Assembly (NCBI RefSeq): GCF_938039245.1
Contig: NZ_CALHVN010000003.1
Location: 1 to 43,503, forward strand
DNA length: 43,503 nt
Direction of reading: 5' to 3'
Source: an uncultured Campylobacter sp.
GTDB lineage: Bacteria > Campylobacterota > Campylobacteria > Campylobacterales > Campylobacteraceae
The position numbers were made by a program, and so were the translations under genes. Positions 17,464-26,523 of the stretch are shown one piece after another; position 1 is the first letter of the stretch; each line of letters starts with the position of its first letter. Under the pieces are notes generated by a model that had not been told where the DNA came from, did not search any database, and was given only the letters and a program-made list of their open reading frames with translations.

Positions 17464-17526
17464 ATTTAGGCGTTTTAACGCAAGCAAACGCCGCAAAACG
17501 CGCGCAAAAGCTTTGCCTAAATTTAG
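17460..17526. repeat. Spaced 12-base inverted repeat around a hairpin
   Basis: CTAAATTTAGGC (17460-17471) and its exact complement GCCTAAATTTAG (17515-17526) flank a smaller hairpin (GGCGTTT 17469-17475 with AAACGCC 17486-17492). The arms include the stop codon of the secreted hypothetical. It may act as a terminator without T run. Confidence 0.5.
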
Positions 17527-17781
17527 TCGTTTGCTTAAATCTTCACGCCAAATTTCCATCGCGCCCAAACGGGCGCTAAATTTACCCGCGTCGCAAACTT
17601 TACGCGCCTAAATTCCCGCCGTTTTTGCAAATTTGCCGTCTGATTTGGCTCCGCTTTTCATCCGCTTAATTTATCAAATCAAAACCCGCGCCTTGCTCTT
17701 AAATTTAACCCTAAATCGCGCCGAATTTTGCTTCCCCTTTTTTCCCGCATCTGCTATAATCGCGGTTTAAAAGGAGAAACG
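17464..17781. other. Intergenic region, no gene seen
   Basis: Holds the inverted repeat above, several AAATTT words and the promoter of the next gene. Confidence 0.4.
17755..17760 (+). promoter_or_regulatory. -10 box for the DUF4299-like gene
   Basis: TGCTATAAT (extended -10, TATAAT at 17755-17760) 22 bases before the ATG, with AAGGAG in between, so the leader is very short. Confidence 0.55.
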
Positions 17782-18735
17782 ATGAGCGTAGAGTTTAGCG
17801 TCAAAAATAAAAAGCGGCCGCTATTTTTGGGATATTTTAGCGTAATGAGCGTAGGCAAGACTACGGAGCTGATACCTGATTTGGCGGTGTTTGGCATAGA
17901 CGAGAATGCCGAAAATTTTGATAAAGAGGCGTTTTTAGGCTCGCTTTTAGGCGAATGCGAGGGCATAGTTTTAGGCATTTGGGGCAAGAGCGGGCGGGGA
18001 TTTGAGCTTAGCTACGACGGCGAAGAGGAAAGCTACAAAGTGCGCGTAAATACGCCCGCGACGGTATTTGACTGGGTTTTGGCTATCTCGTATCTGCAAA
18101 TTTTATCGCAAAGACTAGGAAGCGACATCAAGGGCGAGGACGGAAAAATTTATACGCGAGAAACGATAGAAAAATTTGACTACGAGCGCGATATAAACTC
18201 GGGTTTGCGGGCGATAAAAGGGCATTTAGAGGGCGGCGCGACCGTAAATCACTGCTACGGCGTCGTTAGGCCTTTTGCCCTAAATCGCGCGATCATAGAC
18301 GAAATTTTAGCCGCGCAAAGCCCCGCAAAGGAGTTTAGCGAGCGCCTAACCGAGGTGCAATACCTTGACGCTTACGGCGCAAACCAGCGCTTTTACCGTG
18401 CAAACGGCGAAGGCGATATCATCGGCTCGTACGCGCTTACGCAGGGCGTGCCGACTATTTTGCCTTACGAGCCTTTCGTGGAGTGGCAAAATTTGGACTT
18501 GGTTAAGCCAAAAGACGTCGCGCGCTGGGAAATTACGCTAGTAGGCGGCGAAGGATGCGACGACGGCAACGAGAGCGATGAGGACGACGAGGCCTCCCGC
18601 TACCGCGTGCTAGCCGAGCTAGACTACTCAGAGTTTATCTCGCGTTTGCCGCGCGAGAGTTACCGCTTTATCGATGCTAGCTATATTTTTGTGGAGGGGC
18701 TGGGTTACGAGCGATTAAGGGCGCTGGCGGAGTAA
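17782..18735 (+). CDS. DUF4299-like cytoplasmic protein
   Basis: 317 residues from the ATG at 17782, chosen because it follows AAGGAGAAACG and because an earlier in-frame start would precede the promoter. The opening MSVEFSVKNKKR, the block RGFELSYDGEEESYKVRV and the FDYERDINSGLRAIKGH segment look like the DUF4299 family I recall from campylobacters and oral bacteria. No signal peptide or membrane segment. There is an acidic patch near 275-285. Function unknown; single-gene unit. Confidence 0.7.
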   Translation: MSVEFSVKNKKRPLFLGYFSVMSVGKTTELIPDLAVFGIDENAENFDKEAFLGSLLGECEGIVLGIWGKSGRGFELSYDGEEESYKVRVNTPATVFDWVLAISYLQILSQRLGSDIKGEDGKIYTRETIEKFDYERDINSGLRAIKGHLEGGATVNHCYGVVRPFALNRAIIDEILAAQSPAKEFSERLTEVQYLDAYGANQRFYRANGEGDIIGSYALTQGVPTILPYEPFVEWQNLDLVKPKDVARWEITLVGGEGCDDGNESDEDDEASRYRVLAELDYSEFISRLPRESYRFIDASYIFVEGLGYERLRALAE

Positions 18736-19268
18736 ATTTTAAAACTCGGCCTGCGCGCTGGAGGCTAGCGCCGCAAATTTAGTCGCCGATTTGTTGCAAG
18801 CGCTACGCTTTATTTGCCGTAATCTATCTCGCAAATAAGACCGAGCCGTTAGCTAGATTTACTAGCCGTGCGACTTTGCCGGTAGGCTGCGCCGCGTTTA
18901 TTTTGATTGCCGCTTTGCGCCTTAGAAAACGATAAATTTTCATCGCCTTAAAGCGTCGATAAAATCAGGTCGCGTCGAAACGGATGCCTTAAATTTGCAG
19001 TTTAAAACCAGCGATAGCGCGATTTTATGTTTTAAATTTGCGGCAAATTTTATCGTTTCGCGGCTTTTGCGTTTGAAATCGGTATTTTAAATTTGCGTTT
19101 TTATCGGCGCAAAGGGCGCGGTTAAATTTATCAGCATTTAAAAAGTGCGGCGTAGTCGCTTAAATTTATTAACGTCCTAAAATCCAAAAACGAATCGTAT
19201 TTTGCGCCGAGCTCATCTCTTAAAACGGCGCGCGGGAGGGAAGGATAAAAGCGATTTAGGCTAAGGCG
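18736..19268. other. Convergent intergenic region, no gene seen
   Basis: 533 bases between convergent genes. Contains at least five TAAATTT words, for example near 18989, 19041, 19088, 19124 and 19160. No gene or terminator with T run recognised. Confidence 0.4.
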
Positions 19269-20000
19269 TTATTTCATCTTCGGACGAAACGAACGCTTTA
19301 CGTCAAAGCCTTTGCTAGCGATTTTTACCTCGTTTGGCACCGCGCCTACGGGAGCCTCTGCGTCTTTTTTCGCGGATAAAAACTCTACCAAGCTTTGCCA
19401 GACGAAATCGGCGTCCAGATAAAGCCCCATCGCGCTAATCTGCGGATTTATCGCTACGAAGTCGGTAGTTTGCGTCCTTTTAAAAAGCACGATTGGCGCG
19501 CTTAAATTTTCCTTCTCGCTAGCCCTATCGGCGCTGCTAAGAGCCGCCGGATCGCTTGCTCTAAGCGCGGCAAAGCGTAAAATATCGCTCTCAAACCGCG
19601 AGGCGATATAAGCGCAAAATCCGTCTTTAAACGCCAAAATATCGCCGTTAAAATACATCTCCTCTCGCTCGTTTTCTGCAAGGTCGAAATCGGTGTAAAT
19701 TTTGCCCTCGGCGGCGAAAATATGAACCAAGTTTTTGCCGATAAAAATCACGGAGTGAAGCAGTCTAGGCAAACCCTCGCCCGCATAAAAATCAGTGCTA
19801 AGCTTGCCGTCCCTGCCTACGCGCACTTTGTAGCGCGAACCAGCGTTTTCTAAAAACGGCTTATCGGCCTCGCTAAGCCTCCATAGCTCATCTGCGCCGA
19901 CTGGAGTCGAGTTTCTACGGTCATAGACTAGCGTCTCGTCAAGGCCGTATTTTGATACCATAAAGTCGTAGTTGTCTTTAAATTTCGAGATTATTTTCAT
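19269..20000 (-). CDS. Conserved hypothetical, Cj0069-like by position
   Basis: 243 residues, no signal peptide. It begins MKIISKFKDNYDFMVSKYG, with a YDRR motif near residues 26-29. The C-terminus ends KRSFRPKMK. The position directly downstream of sppA (15 bases apart, same strand) matches the gene I recall after sppA in C. jejuni. Alternating beta-type segments (HSVIFIGKNLVHIFAAEGKI) are seen. No catalytic motif is apparent. Function unknown. Confidence 0.75.
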   Translation of the reverse strand: MKIISKFKDNYDFMVSKYGLDETLVYDRRNSTPVGADELWRLSEADKPFLENAGSRYKVRVGRDGKLSTDFYAGEGLPRLLHSVIFIGKNLVHIFAAEGKIYTDFDLAENEREEMYFNGDILAFKDGFCAYIASRFESDILRFAALRASDPAALSSADRASEKENLSAPIVLFKRTQTTDFVAINPQISAMGLYLDADFVWQSLVEFLSAKKDAEAPVGAVPNEVKIASKGFDVKRSFRPKMK

Positions 20001-20015
20001 GGCATGCCTTTAAAT

Positions 20016-20885
20016 TTACCTCGCCTTAGCCTCAAAAAACGCCGAGATCAGCGAGTTTGCGCCTTGATTTATAAATTTTTGCATCGCTTTTTCGTAGACG
20101 GACGGCTTTGCCCAGACGGGCTCGGCTACGCCGCTTAGCTTTTCTAGCTCGGCGCGCGCGGAATAATAATCGCTCACCTCGTCGATGAGCCCTAGTTTTG
20201 CGGCATCGCCGGCGAGAAATACCCGCGCGTTGGCCCACTCTTTGCTTTTGTTTGCATCCAGATTTCTATCGGCCGCCACGTCGCTTACGAACATCTCGTA
20301 GCTGGCGTTTACGAGCTCTTGCAGCTGTTCGCGCTCGATCTTGCTCCACTGGCGCAGAAACGTCCCCGCCTCTTTATACTCGCCCGCTTTTACGACTTGC
20401 TGCGAGACGCCGATTTTAGCAGCTAGCTCGCTGGCGTCCGCGCCTTGCATTATCACGCCGATCGATCCGATAAATGCGCCAGGATTTGCCAAAATCTTGT
20501 TTGCGCCCGCACCCGCGTAGTAGCTACCGCTCGTCATCGACCCGCCCGCATACGCGACCACTGGCTTTGCGGCGCGTAGATTTTTGACCGCGAGGTGCAG
20601 CTCGACGCTAGGCGCCAGTGCGCCGCCGGGGCTATCGATATAAAGCAGCACGCCCTTGATGTCGCCGTTCTTGCGTGCGGCCTCGATCTTTTCTAGCGCC
20701 TCGCCCGCGTCCATGATCGCGCCTGAGAGATTGATCTGGGTTAGGTTGGGCGGATTTACGTTTTCGCCCTTGCCGCTAAAAAATATCAAAAAGACGATGA
20801 GTAAAAACAGCATCGCCTTAAAATAGGTGTTTATAAACCTAAAAATCGCCGCGATCGGCGAGAAAATAAACCTTAAAAATCCCAT
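20016..20885 (-). CDS. sppA: SppA-type signal peptide peptidase
   Basis: Membrane-anchored serine protease that degrades cleaved signal peptides. 289 residues, the short single-domain form. One transmembrane segment lies at about 22-38. The SDH-like block LYIDSPGGALAPS (81-93) is followed by the nucleophile region GGSMTSGSYYAG with probable catalytic S121. The general base is K171 in KAGEYKEAG. All features needed for the Ser-Lys dyad are present. It is the first gene of a minus-strand pair with the Cj0069-like hypothetical. Confidence 0.93.
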   Translation of the reverse strand: MGFLRFIFSPIAAIFRFINTYFKAMLFLLIVFLIFFSGKGENVNPPNLTQINLSGAIMDAGEALEKIEAARKNGDIKGVLLYIDSPGGALAPSVELHLAVKNLRAAKPVVAYAGGSMTSGSYYAGAGANKILANPGAFIGSIGVIMQGADASELAAKIGVSQQVVKAGEYKEAGTFLRQWSKIEREQLQELVNASYEMFVSDVAADRNLDANKSKEWANARVFLAGDAAKLGLIDEVSDYYSARAELEKLSGVAEPVWAKPSVYEKAMQKFINQGANSLISAFFEAKAR

Positions 20886-21264
20886 TTTTTTCCTTTAATA
20901 CATTTAAAATCGGGGCGCATTTTACCATTTAAATTTATAAATTTAGCTAGCGCGCGTTTTACGGCAAATTTTTTGTCGGTTTTAGATGGCATTTGGGCGG
21001 AGATTTGAGGGCGCGAATTTGCAGATTAAAAGCGAGGAATTTTCGTGCCGAATTTGAAAAAAGGCGGTTAAATTCGGCGCTTTGGTTTTTGCGGACTTGA
21101 AATTTTTAATCAAATTTGGCGGCAAAATCTATCTTTAAAACCCAAATCCTAAAGCTTGAGTTTGCTAAATTTAAGGCCTAGGCATTAAGGTCGGTTTAAC
21201 TAGTCGCTTAAATTTAGCTTGCAGCTTTAGCCTTTGCGGGCTTAGTTTTCAAAGCAAGCGAAAA
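20886..21264. other. Intergenic region, no gene seen
   Basis: Between two minus-strand genes. Contains AAATTT words and must hold the sppA promoter, but no clear -10 box stands out. Confidence 0.4.
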
Positions 21265-22725
21265 TCAAAACTCTGCGTTTGTTTCCCAGATTTTTTCTCG
21301 GTCTTTTTCGCTTACCGAGGCTAGCTCGCAAAGCTTGCAAAACGCCTCCCAGACCTCCTCGCGCTCCATGGTGTCGATGCCCCGCCCCGCGCCTACCGCG
21401 TTAAAAACGGTGATAAATTCTTTTAAAACTTTAGCCCGCGCCGCCGCGCTATCTGCGCTAGCTGTATCAAATTTACCCGTTCTCGCCGCCTTTTTGCTCG
21501 CCGTTTCCAGCTCTTTTTTAAGCGCGCTTAGCATTTTGTGCGCGCTTTCGTAGGCTTTCATCGCCTTTTTGGACGCCGCCGCGCTTACGCCATCTCTGCC
21601 GTCCCAGCCGCGTAGCGGATTGTTTAAATTCGCCTCTAGCCACTGATCGCTCCGAGGCTGTTTGATTTCAATGTCCTCTATGTCTTTAAACTGCCTTTTT
21701 GCCGCCTCGCAGACCGTTTTTGGAACCGACCGGAGCCAAAGGCGCTTTAGGTGTGGCAGCTGTGCCCTGGCCGGAAAGCTATCAAATCCGTAAACGTCTC
21801 TTAGCCGGACGGTTTGGAGTCGTTTTAGCTTAGCAAGCGCATCGATATTTTTTAGCATGCCGCCCTGCGCGTTTATGAAAATTTCGCGTAAATTCGGAAA
21901 ACTCGCCGCAACATCCGCTAGATCTACATACTCGCCGCGCTGTGAAAATATCCGTAGTTCGCGCAGTTTTTCAAGCCCGCTAACGCAAAATCCGCCGCCC
22001 TTTAGCTCTAGCTGGATGCCTAAAAGTTCGCCTTCAAAGGGGCAGCGCACGCTTTTTAGCCGCGAGGCATCGCCCTTTAGCGTGAGCCTATACAGCGAGT
22101 CGTTTAGCAAAATTTCCTGCGTGCCGCTAGTATCTAGGGTTAGTTCTTGTAAGTACGTGCGCGAGATATCTAGGCTTTTTGCGGCGCAGCTTAGCTTTAT
22201 ATTCGTTATCATCGGCGTTGATTCTAAAAAATCTTTTAAATTTTCATCCCAAATTTCGCTTTTTATCTCGTAGCAAAACGGATTTTGCCGCGCAAACTCG
22301 GCATAAAATTCGCGGTCTTGCGGTTGCCTTATTTCAAGCTTTTGCTTGTGCGCGGACTTAAATTTATCCCTGATATCCTTCGGTAGCTCGTTCCACGCAA
22401 GCTGCATGCAAATTTGCTCCGTATTTTGCGGGCTTGCTTGCTGGGGCGGCTTGCAAATGGGCGCGGCGTTGCCGATAAAAACGGGCTCGGCGTCCGAAAT
22501 TTCATCCGTACTTAGATAAAATTCCTCGCGCTCCCAAAAGTGATGATCGAAGTAAAACGGCTTTAGCTTTGCCGCTTCTTTTAGGCCGGGCGGCTCTTTC
22601 GTAAATGAGTCTAAAACGACCGCGAAACGTCCCGCCCCATCGTTGCCGCTAAGAATCTGCGCGACGAAATAAACGCCCTTTCTTTTTAATCTTACGGCAA
22701 AGATATCGCCGATTTTAGTTTCCAT
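21265..22725 (-). CDS. Imm26-like domain joined to leucine-rich-repeat-like region and a C-terminal helical domain
   Basis: 486 residues, cytoplasmic. Residues 1-90 (KIGDIFAVRLKRKGVYFVAQIL, then AVVLDSF) look like the Imm26 immunity domain. Residues about 170-345 hold irregular leucine-rich-like repeats such as LQELTLDTSG, LEKLRELRIF, FPNLREIFI, LKRLQTVRLRD and LPHLKRLWLRS. The C-terminal 130 residues are helical, with LNNPLRGWDGRDGVS at its start. Imm26 proteins elsewhere neutralise polymorphic toxins, but no toxin gene is adjacent, so this is an orphan and the role is inference. Codon use resembles the neighbours. GGAG ribosome site. Confidence 0.7.
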   Translation of the reverse strand: METKIGDIFAVRLKRKGVYFVAQILSGNDGAGRFAVVLDSFTKEPPGLKEAAKLKPFYFDHHFWEREEFYLSTDEISDAEPVFIGNAAPICKPPQQASPQNTEQICMQLAWNELPKDIRDKFKSAHKQKLEIRQPQDREFYAEFARQNPFCYEIKSEIWDENLKDFLESTPMITNIKLSCAAKSLDISRTYLQELTLDTSGTQEILLNDSLYRLTLKGDASRLKSVRCPFEGELLGIQLELKGGGFCVSGLEKLRELRIFSQRGEYVDLADVAASFPNLREIFINAQGGMLKNIDALAKLKRLQTVRLRDVYGFDSFPARAQLPHLKRLWLRSVPKTVCEAAKRQFKDIEDIEIKQPRSDQWLEANLNNPLRGWDGRDGVSAAASKKAMKAYESAHKMLSALKKELETASKKAARTGKFDTASADSAAARAKVLKEFITVFNAVGAGRGIDTMEREEVWEAFCKLCELASVSEKDREKIWETNAEF

Positions 22726-22786
22726 TTTTCTCCTTTAAATTTACTTTGCGGCGCGTCTTTAGCCTGGCGGCTAGTTTAAATCGCTA

Positions 22787-24016
22787 CTAAATTTGCTTTA
22801 AATTTACCTCCGCACCGCCGACAAATAGCCGCTCGCAGCCTTTGGCGTGTAAAATGAGCATGAGCGGTAGCTGCGCCGCGCCAGCGTCTGCAAAACCGCC
22901 GTAGAGAGTTAGGTCGGCTAGCTTGCCCGTTTTTATCTCGCCTGCGCCTAAATTTAGCGCCTTTGCCGCGTTTTTTGTCGATGCTAGTAGTAAGATTTTA
23001 GCAAGATCTAGCGGATCAAAATCCGCGTGAATGAGCAAATTTGCCCGTAGCTCGTCAAGGAAATTTAGGCTCATATTTGAGCTAAGCCCGTCCGTGCCGA
23101 TGTTTATGTTTGCTCCCGCGTCCAGAGCGGCACGTAAATTTAGCGTGCGTTTGCTAAGCAGCCTGTTTGAAACCGCGCAGTGCGTGAGGCTGTGAAGCTC
23201 CGGGTCAAAGCTCGAAAAATCATCCGTCCAAACGCAGTGCGTAAAGAGCGTGCGAATGCCAGCAAACATCGCTACAAACGAGCTTGGCGTATAAAGCGGG
23301 CGCGCGGCTGGGTTAAATTTGCCCAGCCACTCTTTAAAGCCGCCCGAGCCGCCTTCTAGCCAGTTTTTTTCGTGCCGGCTCTCCATAAAATGCGTCGAGA
23401 CGACCAGCTCCCGCTCGCGGGCTAAATTTAGCGCCGCAGCGGCTAAATCAGGGTGCGTGGAGTAGGGCGAATGCACCGAAACCGCGGGCGTAAAAAGCGG
23501 GCTTTTGCGCTCTAGCGACGCTTCAAAGCGGGCGGTGAAATTTGCCAAATTTTGCTCCAGTGCGGCTTCATTCGTGCCTAAAATTTCGTTAAAAAACACG
23601 ACTCTGCCGCCGCAGTTCGCGCACGCATCTAAATCTCCGCCGAAGCTCGACACCGCTCCGAAGCTCGCCACTCCGCTACGCTGCATGGTTTTTATCGCAG
23701 AGGCGATGAGGTCATCGTTTGCCGCCTGCGAGAGCGCGCCGCGAGAGGCGATAACGGAGTTAAGCCACTCTAAAAAATCGCCGTAAACGAGGCTGGTTTT
23801 GTTCGCGCTAAACTCCAGATGTATGTGTGGATTGATAAAAGCCGGCGCCAAAACGGCGTCAGGATACTCGAAAAACTGCGCGTTAGGGTATCTTTTGCGC
23901 AGCTCCTCGGCCTCGCCCACGGCCTTGATACGCTCATCAAAGGCGACCGCCGCGTCCTCTAAAAGTGTAAAATTTTCGTCGCACAGCATTGTAAATTTCG
24001 GTTTAACGATGATCAT
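22787..24016 (-). CDS. Amidohydrolase of the aminofutalosine deaminase-like family
   Basis: 409-residue metal-dependent deaminase or hydrolase with the amidohydrolase barrel. Metal-binding HxH is in FINPHIHLEF (about 61-70). Further histidines lie in STHFMESRHE and LFTHCVWTDDF, and the metal-binding aspartate is in IGTDGLSSN. It corresponds by position to C. jejuni Cj0067, a family annotated as aminofutalosine deaminase. Campylobacters are thought to process aminofutalosine directly with the MTAN nucleosidase, so the physiological substrate is open. It is divergent from aroQ, as in relatives. Confidence 0.85.
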   Translation of the reverse strand: MIIVKPKFTMLCDENFTLLEDAAVAFDERIKAVGEAEELRKRYPNAQFFEYPDAVLAPAFINPHIHLEFSANKTSLVYGDFLEWLNSVIASRGALSQAANDDLIASAIKTMQRSGVASFGAVSSFGGDLDACANCGGRVVFFNEILGTNEAALEQNLANFTARFEASLERKSPLFTPAVSVHSPYSTHPDLAAAALNLARERELVVSTHFMESRHEKNWLEGGSGGFKEWLGKFNPAARPLYTPSSFVAMFAGIRTLFTHCVWTDDFSSFDPELHSLTHCAVSNRLLSKRTLNLRAALDAGANINIGTDGLSSNMSLNFLDELRANLLIHADFDPLDLAKILLLASTKNAAKALNLGAGEIKTGKLADLTLYGGFADAGAAQLPLMLILHAKGCERLFVGGAEVNLKQI

Positions 24017-24066
24017 TTTAAGCTCCTATTTTTCGTGATTGTAGCGAAAATTTAGCTTAAAAAATG

Positions 24067-24072
24067 TATAAT
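24067..24072 (+). promoter_or_regulatory. -10 box for aroQ
   Basis: TATAAT 35 bases before the aroQ ATG in the 90-base divergent gap. It probably serves aroQ, the peptidase and folK. Confidence 0.55.
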
Positions 24073-24106
24073 CAAGGCTAAATTTAAATCTTTTAAAAGG
24101 CTAAAA

Positions 24107-24595
24107 ATGGAAACAAAATCTAAACTAATGGTCATCCAAGGCCCGAATATCAACATGCTAGGCACGCGCGAGACCGATGTCTACGGCTCGATGAAGATGG
24201 AGGATATCCACGGGCAGATGAAGCTTTTTGCCGAGCAAAACGATATAGAGATCGAGTTTTTTCAGAGCAATTTCGAGGGCGAGCTGGTGGATAAGATCCA
24301 AGAGTGCTTCGGCGAATTTGACGGCATCATCATAAATCCAGCCGCCTACACGCACACATCTATCGCGATCCGCGACGCTATCGCAGCCGTCGGACTTCCG
24401 GTCATCGAGGTGCATATCAGCAACATCCATCGCCGCGAAGAATTCCGCCAAAAAAGCCTCATAGCGCCGGTAACCGCGGGACAAATCGTTGGCTTTGGGC
24501 CTGTGGGCTACCACCTGGCCATGATCGCGATGCTGCAAATTTTCGAGCAGATAAAAGCCATGAAAGCCGCAAGAGCGGGCGAAAAAGCGGAGTAA
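24107..24595 (+). CDS. aroQ: Type II 3-dehydroquinate dehydratase
   Basis: Third step of the shikimate pathway, 3-dehydroquinate to 3-dehydroshikimate. 162 residues, dodecameric flavodoxin-like fold. The signature GPNINMLGTRE is at 12-22 with catalytic Y26. INPAAYTHTSIAIRDA and EVHISNIHRREEFR carry the His and Arg substrate contacts. The lid arginine is R21. The start follows AAAAGG. It is followed by the peptidase and folK on the same strand, an arrangement shared with C. jejuni and Helicobacter. Confidence 0.97.
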   Translation: METKSKLMVIQGPNINMLGTRETDVYGSMKMEDIHGQMKLFAEQNDIEIEFFQSNFEGELVDKIQECFGEFDGIIINPAAYTHTSIAIRDAIAAVGLPVIEVHISNIHRREEFRQKSLIAPVTAGQIVGFGPVGYHLAMIAMLQIFEQIKAMKAARAGEKAE

Positions 24596-24608
24596 AACGA
24601 GGCAAAAT

Positions 24609-25634
24609 TTGAAAAATTTTATCCTAAAGGACGAAAACGCCGTATTTTACGAGTGCGGATACAGCTGCGACAACGCGATATTTTTGAGCCTTGCGGGGCG
24701 CAAATTTTTCCTCACCGATGCGCGTTATAGCATCGAGGCGCGCGAGCTTTGCAAAGATACCGAAGTGATCGAGGTCGAGCGAAATTTGATAAAAGACGCG
24801 CGGCTGTTTTTGCGAAAGGCGGGCGCTCGTGAGCTTAGCTACAACCCGTACGATTTTAGCGCGGGCGAGTGGGAAGCGCTAAGTAAGGGGCTTGGGATAA
24901 GATTTAAGGCGCGGGCGAATTTTTCGCAAATTTCGCGCATAGTAAAATCAGAAGACGAGATAAAAATTTTAAAGCAAGCGGCGCAGCTAGGTGCGGAAAG
25001 ATTTGACGAATTTGCTGCGTTCGTGCGCGCTAACGGCGAAGGGATGAGCGAAGAGGAGCTGTTTTTTAACGCCGAGCTCATCTTTAAGAAAAAGGGCGAA
25101 CTCGGGCTTAGCTTTTCGCCTATCGTCGCGATCAACGAAAACGCCGCCAAGGCGCACGCTCTGCCTAGTAAAAAGCGGCTGAGAGAGGGCGACTTGCTCC
25201 TGCTTGACGCGGGGGTTAAATTTAATCGCTATTGCTCCGATAGGACACGCACGGCGTGCTTTGACGAAAATTTTAACTTTGGCAAAGAGCAAAATTTTAA
25301 AAATGCCAAACGGCAAGAAATTTACGAGATCGTAAAAGAGGCGCAAGCTCTGGCGATCGCGGCGGTTATGCCTGGCAAAAAAGCGCGCGAGATCGATGCG
25401 GCGGCTAGGGATTTTATCGCTGCTCAGGGCCTTGGCGAAGCGTTTTTTCACAGCACCGGACACGGTGTGGGAGTCGATATCCACGAGCTTCCCTTTATCT
25501 CAAAGCGCGGAGATACCGTGCTAAAAGAGGGCATGGTCTTTAGCGTGGAGCCTGGGATTTACTTACCCGGCGAGTTTGGCGTGCGCATCGAGGACGTCGT
25601 GGTCGTGCGCGAAAACGGGGCTGAAATTTTATGA
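24609..25634 (+). CDS. M24 family aminopeptidase P / prolidase
   Basis: Cytoplasmic dimetal peptidase that removes residues next to proline, 341 residues. It probably starts with TTG at 24609, preceded by GAGG at 24599-24602 at normal spacing; no ATG fits. The N-terminal creatinase-like domain ends near 115. Metal ligands in the pita-bread domain are the aspartates of LLLDAGVKFNRYCSDRTRT, the His of STGHGVGVDIHELP, and the glutamates of FSVEPGIYL and VRIEDVVVV. All five expected ligand regions are present. It overlaps folK by 4 bases. Confidence 0.9.
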   Translation: MKNFILKDENAVFYECGYSCDNAIFLSLAGRKFFLTDARYSIEARELCKDTEVIEVERNLIKDARLFLRKAGARELSYNPYDFSAGEWEALSKGLGIRFKARANFSQISRIVKSEDEIKILKQAAQLGAERFDEFAAFVRANGEGMSEEELFFNAELIFKKKGELGLSFSPIVAINENAAKAHALPSKKRLREGDLLLLDAGVKFNRYCSDRTRTACFDENFNFGKEQNFKNAKRQEIYEIVKEAQALAIAAVMPGKKAREIDAAARDFIAAQGLGEAFFHSTGHGVGVDIHELPFISKRGDTVLKEGMVFSVEPGIYLPGEFGVRIEDVVVVRENGAEIL

Positions 25635-26134
25635 GAGTAGCGGGGGCAAGGCGCTTTAGCAAACGCCTCTTTTTCCCGAAGGTTTTTGATTTTAAACCGG
25701 GCTTTAAAAATAGCGTTATTTTGGGGCTCGGCGGCAATATCGGCGACGTGAAAAAGCGTTTTAATCGGCTGCATTTTAAACTCAGCCGAGATAGCAGGTT
25801 TCACGTCGTCGAAAACTCGGCGCTCCTCATAAACGAGGCGTTTGGGTTTAAGGAGCAGGCTGATTTCACAAACGCCGTAACGCTTGTGCAAACGAGCCTT
25901 GCCGCGAGGCAAATTTTAAAAATAACGGCAAATTTGGAGAGGCGTTTGGGGCGCGTGCGAAGCTTTAAAAACGCGCCTAGAACGCTTGATATAGATATTT
26001 TGTATTTTAGCGGACGAAACAGAAACGACGCGCGGCTTAGATTGCCCCATACCGGCGCGCAAAGCAGAGCTAGCGTGATTTTGCCGCTTGGGACGATGAA
26101 GCGCGTTTATGCTTGCGGAATTAGAATTTGCTAA
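25631..26134 (+). CDS. folK: HPPK, 6-hydroxymethyl-7,8-dihydropterin pyrophosphokinase
   Basis: Folate biosynthesis enzyme that transfers pyrophosphate from ATP to the pterin, 167 residues. Motifs LGLGGNIGD (about 32-40) and RTLDIDILYF (about 117-126) are diagnostic. An N-terminal extension of about 27 basic residues (MRVAGARRFSKR) precedes the usual start. The coupled ATGA overlap with the peptidase supports the long form, although a later start cannot be excluded. The C-terminus departs from the usual RPHP wording (RLPHTGAQSR), which is common in epsilonproteobacteria. Confidence 0.92.
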   Translation: MRVAGARRFSKRLFFPKVFDFKPGFKNSVILGLGGNIGDVKKRFNRLHFKLSRDSRFHVVENSALLINEAFGFKEQADFTNAVTLVQTSLAARQILKITANLERRLGRVRSFKNAPRTLDIDILYFSGRNRNDARLRLPHTGAQSRASVILPLGTMKRVYACGIRIC

Positions 26135-26523
26135 ATTCGGGATTTTAATCTTTACGTTTGCGGGCCCTGTTTTGAGCGAATTTATAAACTAAGCGAGATT
26201 TGGCCGCCCTTTTTAGCGATAAAAATAAATCGGCGAATTTTCGTTTAAATTTTTATCGGCAAAATAGCGGCGACGTCAAATACGAGCTAAGTTAAGTTTA
26301 GCTGCAAAGCATGAAAACAGGCGAAACCTCGGAACGAAAACTGCTTGTGCGTAGGCGTTAAAATTTAGGGTTTTGAGGTTTAGCGAATTATAAGTTAGGT
26401 TTGGCTTTGCGGATAAATTTAAAAAAGCTAATAAGTGTAAAGTAAAGCCGCGAAAGCTAAGATGAAATTAGTCCGAAAAAGGCGGCTCGGACGATAAAAC
26501 GTAACTGGGACGAAGGAGAGAAA
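26135..26523. other. Intergenic region before the flagellar cluster, no gene seen
   Basis: 389 bases. Must contain the flhF promoter; a TAAAGT at about 26439 is a weak -10 candidate. A minus-strand open stretch over 26428-26628 runs into flhF and is not credible. Confidence 0.4.
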
